NCBI GenBank assembly: GCA_943326315.2
Contig: CALPSU020000123.1
Coordinates: forward strand, 1 to 7,239
Length of the DNA stretch: 7,239 nucleotides
Direction of reading: 5' to 3'
Source of the DNA: Chryseobacterium gleum
GTDB taxonomy: Bacteria; Bacteroidota; Bacteroidia; Flavobacteriales_D; Crocinitomicaceae
Shown in pieces: positions 1 through 5,632 of this stretch. The position numbers and the translations under genes are program-made. The notes below the pieces were generated by a model. That model worked only from the letters and a program-made list of their open reading frames with translations. It did not search any database and was not told the DNA's origin. Each line of letters begins with the position of its first letter. Position 1 is the stretch's first letter.

Positions 1-125
1 AAATATTAAATGATTTCAAGGATGTTCTAATTGATGATTTTAACGAATTGAAAAACAAATCTAACGTTGTAAATGATCCTGTAAATTTTTATTCTAATGA
101 CGAGGTGCAGTTTTGGAAAAATTAA
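1..125 (+). CDS. C-terminal end of an unrecognised protein (partial, enters from the left edge)
   Basis: Reading codons from base 3, the frame is open for 40 codons and ends at TAA 123-125. The visible peptide is hydrophilic and helix-prone, with many Asp, Asn and Lys residues, and ends in NDEVQFWKN. Its composition looks like real protein, but I recognise no family and the start lies outside the window. The same frame carries on past the stop with a convincing helical tail (YLTLLEEYTELLKIKKR) to a second TAA at 177-179, and a strong hairpin begins 4 nt after that second stop. This suggests that the original gene ended at 179 and that the stop at 123-125 is a later nonsense change, which would make this a C-terminally shortened allele or a pseudogene. 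No function is proposed. Confidence 0.5.
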   Translation, partial: ILNDFKDVLIDDFNELKNKSNVVNDPVNFYSNDEVQFWKN

Positions 126-182
126 TACCTTACTTTGTTAGAAGAATATACTGAATTATTGAAAATCAAAAAAAGATAATTA

Positions 183-235
183 ATAATCAAAGACTTTCGA
201 TTCTTAACACTCCCTAAAATTGAAGGTTTGATTAT
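183..235. terminator. Long imperfect hairpin after the upstream gene
   Basis: The arms are ATAATCAAA (183-191) with TTTGATTAT (227-235), then CTTTCGATT (194-202) with AATTGAAGG (218-226, two G-T wobbles), then TTA (204-206) with TAA (215-217). This gives about 21 paired positions, a 2-nt and a 1-nt bulge and an 8-nt loop (207-214). No T-run follows on the plus strand. On the minus strand a T7 run lies a few bases beyond the stem. Its place right after the second stop codon of the upstream frame suggests a 3'-end or terminator role, but an RNA element or the trace of a small inverted-repeat element is also possible. Confidence 0.4.
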
Positions 236-300
236 AAATTAACTGATCTAAAACACATTAATAAACAATTTCTGTCATCCTCATTTAATTCAGATTAAAT

Positions 301-308
301 TAATCTTG
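301..308 (+). promoter_or_regulatory. Candidate -7 box of the first fumarase gene
   Basis: TAATCTTG matches the Bacteroidota -7 consensus TAnnTTTG at all but one specified position. It ends 35 nt before the ATG at 344, nearly the same distance as the better box of the paralogous gene at 3618-3625. No convincing TTTG/TTG -33 element lies 19-21 bp upstream, so the call is weak. Confidence 0.35.
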
Positions 309-343
309 TAGTGTTTCTTTTTAAAGATTGAAACCTTACGATT

Positions 344-1951
344 ATGACAGATTTTATATATCAAAATCCTTTCACACTTTTAAAGGATAATACTAAATAC
401 AGAAAAATTTCATCCGACTTTGTTAAAGTTGAAAAATTAGGGGAAAGAGAAATTTTAACAGTAGATTCAAAAGGATTAGAATTTATTGCCGACAAAGCAT
501 TTAACGATGTTTCTTTCTATTTGAGAACTTCACATTTAGAAAAATTAAATGCTATTCTTCAAGATCCTGAAGCAAATGATAACGACCGTTTTGTCGCTTA
601 CACTTTACTTCAAAATGCAGTAATTGCAGCTGAAGGACAATTTCCATCTTGTCAAGACACTGGAACAGCAATAGTAATTGCTAAAAAAGGAGAAAATGTA
701 TATACAGGAGAAGTAGATGCTGAATTTATCTCAAAAGGAATATTCAACACTTATCAAGAGCGTAATCTTAGATATTCTCAACTTATCCCAATGAATATGT
801 TCGATGAAATAAATTCAAATTCAAATTTACCTGCTCAAATAGACATCTTTGCATCGAAAGGTATGGAGTATGAATTTTTATTTCTTGCTAAAGGAAGTGG
901 TTCAGCAAATAAGACATTCTTATTTCAAATGACAAAATCTTTACTTAACGATAAAGCTTTAGAAAAATTTATTCAAGAAAAAATCAAAGATCTTGGAACC
1001 TCTGCTTGCCCTCCTTATCATTTAGCGTTTGTAATTGGAGGTACTTCTGCTGAAGCCAACTTAGCAGTATTAAAAAAAACGTCTGCGGGATATTTTGATG
1101 AACTTCCAACATCTGGAAATATGTATGGTCAAGCTTTTCGTGATTTAGAATGGGAAAAAAGAATCCTTTCAATCTGCCAAGACAGTTTAATTGGAGCACA
1201 ATTCGGGGGTAAATATTTTGCTCATGACGTTAAGGTTGTTAGATTGCCTAGACATGCGGCGTCTTGCCCTGTAGGACTTGGAGTTTCTTGTTCAGCCGAT
1301 AGAAATATAAAAGCTAAAATCACAAAAGAAGGGTTATTCTTAGAAGAATTGGAAATGAACCCTCGAAAACTTCTCCCAAAAGTTGCTCCACACTTAGAAC
1401 CATCCATTGAAATTAATCTAAATCGTCCAATGCCTGAAATTCTAAAGGAACTATCAAAATACCCCGTAAAAACAAGACTATTATTAAACGGAACTTTGAT
1501 TGTTGCGAGAGACAGTGCGCATGCTAAAATCTTAGAAAGGTTAGAATCGCATCAGCCTATTCCAAAATACTTTAAAGACCATCCTATTTACTATGCAAGT
1601 CCTGCCAAAACACCAAAAGGCATGGTAACTGGTAGTTTTGGACCTACTACAGCGGAAAGAATGGATCCTTACGTAAATAAATTTCAAAGTTTAGGTGGAA
1701 GTATGATAATGTTAGCTAAAGGAAACCGATCAAAAGAAGTTACCTATTCATGCCTTAAAAATGGCGGATTTTATTTGGGAACTATAGGAGGATCAGCTGC
1801 AGTTTTAGCAAAAGAAAATATCACTTCTGTTGAAGTAATAGATTTTGAAGAATTAGGAATGGAAGCTGTCAGAAAAATTACGGTAAAAAACTTTCCTGCA
1901 TTCATCATTATTGACAACAAAGGAAATGATTTTTTTGAAAAATTAATTTAA
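344..1951 (+). CDS. Class I (iron-sulphur) fumarate hydratase, divergent copy
   Basis: Reversible hydration of fumarate to L-malate in the TCA cycle; cytoplasmic. The 535 residues match the usual length of the family (E. coli FumA is 548). The N-terminal part carries PSCQDTGT (C103) and SACPPYH (C222); GVSCSADR (C316) gives the third expected [4Fe-4S] ligand. Residues expected in the active site from class I structures are present: D105, R143, H304, R389, T435, R439 and K459. Several normally invariant neighbours differ from the second copy: GSG for GGG at 184-186, TTAER for TTAGR (E438), DPY for DSY (442), N473 for H, and GGS for GGP (484). The start is supported by near-identity of the first residues (M-x-DFIYQ) to the paralogue. 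The last 9 bp overlap the convergent ATPase gene. Fumarase activity is likely, but altered kinetics or a related hydratase substrate cannot be excluded. Confidence 0.95.
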   Translation: MTDFIYQNPFTLLKDNTKYRKISSDFVKVEKLGEREILTVDSKGLEFIADKAFNDVSFYLRTSHLEKLNAILQDPEANDNDRFVAYTLLQNAVIAAEGQFPSCQDTGTAIVIAKKGENVYTGEVDAEFISKGIFNTYQERNLRYSQLIPMNMFDEINSNSNLPAQIDIFASKGMEYEFLFLAKGSGSANKTFLFQMTKSLLNDKALEKFIQEKIKDLGTSACPPYHLAFVIGGTSAEANLAVLKKTSAGYFDELPTSGNMYGQAFRDLEWEKRILSICQDSLIGAQFGGKYFAHDVKVVRLPRHAASCPVGLGVSCSADRNIKAKITKEGLFLEELEMNPRKLLPKVAPHLEPSIEINLNRPMPEILKELSKYPVKTRLLLNGTLIVARDSAHAKILERLESHQPIPKYFKDHPIYYASPAKTPKGMVTGSFGPTTAERMDPYVNKFQSLGGSMIMLAKGNRSKEVTYSCLKNGGFYLGTIGGSAAVLAKENITSVEVIDFEELGMEAVRKITVKNFPAFIIIDNKGNDFFEKLI

Positions 1952-3301
1952 CTTATTTATTTCTTTTTCAACTAATTCCAACAATTCTTTCAACTGAGAA
2001 ACGTAATAAAAAGGAACATTTACCAAATGAAAATCCTTCCCTTTGGGAGTTTTCACTTGATCAATACTAAACGATTTTGACCACACTCTTACTGCTAAGT
2101 TATGAGAACATTCATCCATAAACAAATGCAATGATTTCAGTTTTCCAATTACTCCAGATTTTACTTCAACTGGAATAACATTCCCTTTAAATGGGAAAAT
2201 AAAATCTATTTCTGCTTCAGATCCCAACTTATTTCTTCTCCAAAAGTGTCTCGTTTCGGAAATCGAAAAATTACGTGAAACTAATTCTTGCGCTACAATT
2301 TGTTCAGCCAATTTACCTCTCCAAACGTCTTGAATATTTTGAGAAAAAAATACGTCTTCTTGAATTTTAGCTGTAAAATTTACTAAGCCAGCATCTAAAC
2401 AAATTAGTTTCGGTTTTTTTCTATAATCTTTTAGAATTGGGAGTTTCGTTTCAAATGTTGGATATACTAATTCTAAGAGCATTGCTTTTTCAATTGTTTT
2501 AAAAGCAACACTCATTTCCCTTGATTTGAATTTACTCGCTCCAAAATTCTCAAATGTTATTTCTTCACCAGCATAACCCCAACATGTAGATATTATATGT
2601 CTGATTACTTTTGCAGAAGTATCGTTTTCTGCATATTTTTCTATATCATCTTTATAGGATTCTAAAAGCGATTCATATGTTCTACTCAGGGATAACACAT
2701 CTCTTTTTAACGCATACTGAACAACGATCGCGGGCATACCACCAACAAGAGCAAACTTATTGAAATGATCCATTATTCGATCATGTATTAAATCTGCTTT
2801 GAAATTTGTTACTACATCTAAATCATATTTTTCATCTATACCCTCTAAAAACTCTAAAAAACTAAATGGACGCAACATTCTGAACTCTACCCTACCTACT
2901 GGAAAGGATATTTTCTTTGTCTCCATTAAACTTTCTAATAAAGATCCAGCTGCAATTACGTGTATATGCTTTGCTTCTTCATAAAAATATCGAAGCATCG
3001 CTACTGCTCTTGGTGAAGATTGAATTTCATCAATAAATAATAAGCAGGTACCTGAACCCACTTTCTTTTTACAATGCAAATGAATTGCCTCAATTAACTT
3101 ATTGATTTCCTTAAATGTTTCAAATAAATTATTATCCGCTTCTAATTCTAAATTTAACTTTAAAAAAACATCAAATTCTTTAGCAAATTCCTGAACAACA
3201 GTTGTCTTCCCAACTTGTCTGGCACCTCGAAGTATTAATGGTTTCCGGAGAGAATCTTCTTTCCATTCAATTAAATCACTAACAACCAAACGACTAATCA
3301 T
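1943..3301 (-). CDS. AAA ATPase with DUF4143 and PD-(D/E)XK-like C-terminus
   Basis: 452 residues from the ATG at 3301; a TTG three codons further upstream is in frame but the ATG start (MISRLVVSDL) is typical of the family. Walker A is GARQVGKTT (26-34, K32), Walker B is CLLFIDE (86-92), and HVIAAGS (114-120) resembles sensor 1. This is the AAA_14 type of ATPase. The C-terminal half matches DUF4143, with SEAEIDFIF (361-369) followed by PVEVK (377-381), a PD-(D/E)XK-like layout with candidate residues D366, E379 and K381. Members are widespread in Bacteria and Archaea, often patchily distributed, and their biological role is unsettled. The gene lies antisense between two fumarase paralogues, overlaps the first by 9 bp, and has an unusual 33-bp repeat array just upstream. 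No transposase is present. ATP binding is confident; nuclease activity is inference. Confidence 0.93.
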   Translation of the reverse strand: MISRLVVSDLIEWKEDSLRKPLILRGARQVGKTTVVQEFAKEFDVFLKLNLELEADNNLFETFKEINKLIEAIHLHCKKKVGSGTCLLFIDEIQSSPRAVAMLRYFYEEAKHIHVIAAGSLLESLMETKKISFPVGRVEFRMLRPFSFLEFLEGIDEKYDLDVVTNFKADLIHDRIMDHFNKFALVGGMPAIVVQYALKRDVLSLSRTYESLLESYKDDIEKYAENDTSAKVIRHIISTCWGYAGEEITFENFGASKFKSREMSVAFKTIEKAMLLELVYPTFETKLPILKDYRKKPKLICLDAGLVNFTAKIQEDVFFSQNIQDVWRGKLAEQIVAQELVSRNFSISETRHFWRRNKLGSEAEIDFIFPFKGNVIPVEVKSGVIGKLKSLHLFMDECSHNLAVRVWSKSFSIDQVKTPKGKDFHLVNVPFYYVSQLKELLELVEKEINKLN

Positions 3302-3323
3302 ATAAAACAAACTATTATTTAAA

Positions 3324-3331
3324 CAAATATA
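3324..3331 (-). promoter_or_regulatory. Candidate -7 box of the ATPase gene
   Basis: On the minus strand the sequence reads TATATTTG, a full match to TAnnTTTG, 22 nt ahead of the ATG at 3301. This would give a very short leader. A -33 element is poor (TGTG about 21 bp upstream). The box lies between the gene and the repeat array, so the array sits just upstream of the expected RNA polymerase site, where regulator binding would be plausible. Confidence 0.5.
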
Positions 3332-3370
3332 CTTAACAATTTAATATGAAACCACATTTAAACACTTTTT

Positions 3371-3493
3371 TTTGTAATAAAAAGATGGTAAATAAGCATT
3401 AATTTTGTAACAAATAGACGGTAAATTTATATAAAATTTGTAATAAAAAGATGGTAAATAATTAAAAAATTTGTAACGAAAAGATGGTTACTT
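3371..3493. repeat. Four direct repeats at an exact 33-bp period
   Basis: Four 24-bp units start at 3371, 3404, 3437 and 3470, separated by 9-bp AT-rich spacers. The core is TTTGTAAYRAAAAGATGG followed by TAAATA. Units 1 and 3 are identical over all 24 bases; unit 2 has TAGACGG in place of AAGATGG and a final T; unit 4 degrades at its 3' end (GGTTACTT). Each unit holds two direct half-sites of the form TKGTAA, 14 bp apart; the gap to the next unit is 19 bp. The 9-bp spacers are far too short for CRISPR spacers. The array lies about 70 bp upstream of the ATPase start, next to its promoter. An operator array, a nucleoprotein site or remnants of a cassette end are possible; which one cannot be told from sequence alone. 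Confidence 0.9.
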
Positions 3494-3557
3494 CGATAAA
3501 ACTCAGTCACCTTTTAGAGCTTTTTTTTAAAAAAAACGCTGGCTGAGGCACTCGAAG
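3491..3557. repeat. Interrupted inverted repeat centred on T8A8
   Basis: CTTCGA (3491-3496) pairs with TCGAAG (3552-3557), CTCAG (3502-3506) with CTGAG (3543-3547), and AGC plus T8 (3518-3528) with A8, a spare C and GCT (3529-3540). The arms are of unequal length, so the pairing has internal loops. The block begins exactly where the fourth 33-bp unit decays, so it marks the outer edge of the repeat region. It could form a cruciform or work as a bidirectional terminator. Confidence 0.5.
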
Positions 3558-3560
3558 CCA
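3529..3560 (-). terminator. Leftward intrinsic-terminator-like hairpin
   Basis: Given as plus-strand bases, TGGCT (3540-3544) pairs with AGCCA (3556-3560) and GAG (3545-3547) with CTC (3551-3553), with a 3-nt loop and a 2-nt bulge. Transcribed leftward, this stem is followed by GCG and eight T residues (A8 at 3529-3536), the standard layout of a Rho-independent terminator. No leftward gene ends here within the window, so it would shield the ATPase unit from antisense transcription or be left over from a lost gene. Confidence 0.5.
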
Positions 3561-3593
3561 AGTTTCTTTATAAAAAAAAGAATATTCATTATC

Positions 3594-3625
3594 ATTGATT
3601 TTTTAAACTATAAAATCTAAATTTG
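3594..3625 (+). promoter_or_regulatory. Bacteroidota-type promoter of the second fumarase gene
   Basis: The -7 box TAAATTTG (3618-3625) fits TAnnTTTG fully, and ATTG (3594-3597) stands 20 bp upstream as a -33 element (consensus TTTG, 19-21 bp spacing). The box ends 33 nt before the ATG at 3659, giving a leader of roughly 28 nt. The leader is AT-rich with no Shine-Dalgarno match, as is usual in this phylum. Confidence 0.65.
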
Positions 3626-3658
3626 CTACGATTCTAACAAAATAGTTTCTTATCAATT

Positions 3659-5263
3659 ATGGCAGATTTTATATATCAAGATCCTTATACAATTTTAAAG
3701 GATAGTACAGAATACAGAAAAATTTCATCTGACTTTGTTAAAGTTGAAAAAATCGGGAATCGTGAAATTTTAACAATCGATCCAAAAGCTTTAGAATTCA
3801 TTGCTGAACAAGCTCTTGCGGATGTGTCATTTTATTTAAGAACATCTCATTTAGAAAAATTAAGAGATATTTTAGAAGATCCTGAAGCGACGGATAACGA
3901 TCGTTTTGTTGCTTACACATTACTTCAAAATGCTGTTGTTGCTGCTGAAGGTCAACTTCCTTCTTGCCAAGATACTGGTACAGCAATCGTTATGGCAAAG
4001 AAAGGTGAAAATGTCTATACAGGCGTGGATGATGCTGAATATTTATCGAAAGGAATATTCAATACATACCAAAAAAGAAATCTTCGCTACTCTCAAGTCG
4101 TACCTTTAACAATGTTTGACGAGAAAAATTCAGGCTCTAACTTACCAGCTCAAATTGATATTTACGCAAAAAAAGGTAATTATTACGAATTCCTATTTTT
4201 AGCAAAAGGAGGAGGATCAGCTAACAAAACATTCTTATATCAAAAAACTAAGTCTCTTTTAAATGATAAAAATTTGGAAGACTTTATACGTGAAAAAATA
4301 AAAGATTTAGGAACTTCTGCTTGTCCACCTTACCATTTAGCTTTTGTTATTGGAGGAACCTCTGCAGAAGCAAATTTATCTGCAGTGAAAAAAGCTTCGG
4401 CAGGTTACTTCGACGAGTTACCAACAGAAGGAAACATGAATGGACAAGCTTTTCGTGATTTGGAATGGGAAAAGAGAGTACACTTAATTTGTCAAGAAAG
4501 TCATATTGGAGCTCAATTTGGAGGTAAATATTTCACGCATGATGTTAGAGTTATTCGTTTACCTCGACACGCAGCTTCTTGCCCTGTAGGATTAGGAGTT
4601 TCTTGTTCAGCAGATAGAAATATTAAAGCCAAAATCACAAAAGAGGGTATCTTTTTAGAGCAATTAGAAATGAATCCAAGAAGATTGCTTCCTGAAGTTG
4701 CTCCACATTTACAACCAGCTGTTGAAATTGATTTAGATCGACCAATGGCGGAAGTTTTAGCTGAACTTACAAAATACCCCATAAAAACTCGCTTGAATTT
4801 AAGAGGAACTTTGATCGTTGCTAGAGATATGGCACATGCCAAAATTCAAGAGTTAATAGATCAAGGTAAACCAATGCCTGAATATTTCAAAAATCACCCA
4901 ATTTATTATGCTGGTCCAGCAAAAACTCCAGAAGGAATGCCTTCAGGAAGTTTCGGGCCTACTACAGCAGGAAGAATGGATTCTTATGTAGATAGTTTCC
5001 AAAATTTAGGTGGAAGTATGATAATGCTTGCAAAGGGAAACCGATCAAAAGACGTTACAAATGCATGCAAAAAACATGGAGGATTTTATCTTGGTTCAAT
5101 TGGTGGGCCGGCAGCTATTTTAGCCAAAGAAAACATTACATCCGTAGAAGTTGTTGATTTCGAAGAAATGGGAATGGAAGCTGTACGAAAAATTACAATC
5201 AAAAATTTCCCAGCTTTTATTATTACAGACGATAAAGGGAATGATTTCTTTGAAAATTTATGA
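3659..5263 (+). CDS. Class I (iron-sulphur) fumarate hydratase, canonical copy
   Basis: Converts fumarate and L-malate in the TCA cycle; cytoplasmic, oxygen-sensitive [4Fe-4S] enzyme family. It has 534 residues and lines up with the first copy without internal gaps; I count about 107 differences, so roughly 80% identity. Cluster ligands are C103 (PSCQDTGT), C222 (SACPPYH) and C316 (GVSCSADR). The expected catalytic residues D105, R143, H304, R389, T435, R439 and K459 are present, and the signature blocks KGGGSANK, FGPTTAGRMDSYV, LAKGNRS and ACKKHGGFYLGSIGGPAA all read as in E. coli FumA-type enzymes. It has its own promoter and is separated from the first copy by the antisense ATPase gene. 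It is therefore the more likely housekeeping fumarase. A bacterial gene symbol (fumA/fumB type) is not assigned, because the family naming does not distinguish the two copies. Confidence 0.97.
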   Translation: MADFIYQDPYTILKDSTEYRKISSDFVKVEKIGNREILTIDPKALEFIAEQALADVSFYLRTSHLEKLRDILEDPEATDNDRFVAYTLLQNAVVAAEGQLPSCQDTGTAIVMAKKGENVYTGVDDAEYLSKGIFNTYQKRNLRYSQVVPLTMFDEKNSGSNLPAQIDIYAKKGNYYEFLFLAKGGGSANKTFLYQKTKSLLNDKNLEDFIREKIKDLGTSACPPYHLAFVIGGTSAEANLSAVKKASAGYFDELPTEGNMNGQAFRDLEWEKRVHLICQESHIGAQFGGKYFTHDVRVIRLPRHAASCPVGLGVSCSADRNIKAKITKEGIFLEQLEMNPRRLLPEVAPHLQPAVEIDLDRPMAEVLAELTKYPIKTRLNLRGTLIVARDMAHAKIQELIDQGKPMPEYFKNHPIYYAGPAKTPEGMPSGSFGPTTAGRMDSYVDSFQNLGGSMIMLAKGNRSKDVTNACKKHGGFYLGSIGGPAAILAKENITSVEVVDFEEMGMEAVRKITIKNFPAFIITDDKGNDFFENL

Positions 5264-5361
5264 CTAGACATGTTGTGATAAATTCTATAAATACTTTCTC
5301 GAAAATTATAAAAAAATAGTACAATCATTATTTAAAACAAAAAAATAAGCTCGACTCAAAT

Positions 5362-5400
5362 AATAACTGATTTTGCTTTAAACAGTTGTTTTAATTTGCT
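5362..5400 (+). terminator. Weak terminator candidate after the second fumarase gene
   Basis: AATAACTG (5362-5369) pairs with CAGTTGTT (5383-5390), 8 positions with one wobble and a 13-nt loop, followed by TTAATTTGCTTTT. The stem is AT-rich and lies about 100 nt after the stop codon, so termination here is plausible but not strong. Confidence 0.3.
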
Positions 5401-5462
5401 TTTATTGGGAATTAGTTAAAATGATTTCTGAAACAGAAAAAACTGAGTAAATCAAATTTCAG

Positions 5463-5482
5463 TAACATAGTAAACTGTGTTA
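5463..5482. promoter_or_regulatory. 20-bp palindrome, operator-like
   Basis: TAACATAGT (5463-5471) and ACTGTGTTA (5474-5482) are inverted copies with one G-T mismatch around a central AA. The site ends two bases before the candidate -33 element of the metal-efflux genes, a usual position for a dimeric regulator. It does not match the Fur-box or MntR-box consensus well enough to name the regulator. Confidence 0.45.
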
Positions 5483-5484
5483 TA

Positions 5485-5514
5485 TTGTTATTGAATTAAA
5501 GAACACTAAATTTA
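5485..5514 (+). promoter_or_regulatory. Candidate promoter of the metal-efflux operon
   Basis: TTG (5485-5487) and TAAATTTA (5507-5514) are separated by 19 bp, a near match to the TTTG / TAnnTTTG pair with the final G replaced by A. It would produce a leader of about 110 nt before the ATG at 5633. No better pair was found in this intergenic region. Confidence 0.4.
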
Positions 5515-5632
5515 CACAGGAATACACATAGGAATAAAACTTCTCTTTATCAGCAATTGACAGTTTAGTAAAAAACAAGAAGCGAAATTGAAGATGAATT
5601 GATTGACAATTAATTAACGAGTAAAAAAAATA

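Larger units (their letters stand above)
5264..5632. other. 369-bp intergenic region without a gene
   Basis: No reading frame of credible length or composition is seen on either strand beyond the short antisense overlap with the fumarase end. The stretch holds a weak terminator candidate (5362-5390), a small perfect hairpin TTTCTG-AAA-CAGAAA (5425-5439), a 20-bp palindrome (5463-5482), a promoter candidate (5485-5514) and a long AT-rich leader up to the ATG at 5633. Confidence 0.7.

Noticed and set aside
3302..3310. TTG start that would lengthen the ATPase by three residues
   Set aside because: The ATG at 3301 gives the N-terminus usual for this family and the upstream triplets add nothing conserved.
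3338..3361. Possible fifth, decayed repeat unit left of the array
   Set aside because: It falls in phase but matches fewer than half of the positions, little above what AT-rich sequence gives by chance.
3400..3407. TAATTTTG as a rightward promoter box inside the repeat array
   Set aside because: It fits TAnnTTTG, but the nearest TTTG upstream is 25 bp away, and the second fumarase has a better placed promoter at 3594-3625.
3371..3493. CRISPR array
   Set aside because: The units are 24 bp with only 9-bp AT-rich gaps, the last unit is degenerate and no cas gene is near. Phased direct repeats fit better.
4513..4842. Minus-strand open frame of 109 codons inside the second fumarase
   Set aside because: It lies wholly within a well-conserved gene, and the homologous antisense stretch is open in the first copy too (1222-1407), as expected from mirrored codon use.
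5514..5535. Imperfect direct repeat ACACAGGAAT / ACACATAGGAAT near the expected transcription start
   Set aside because: Only two short copies with a 2-nt difference; this can arise by chance in AT-rich leader sequence.
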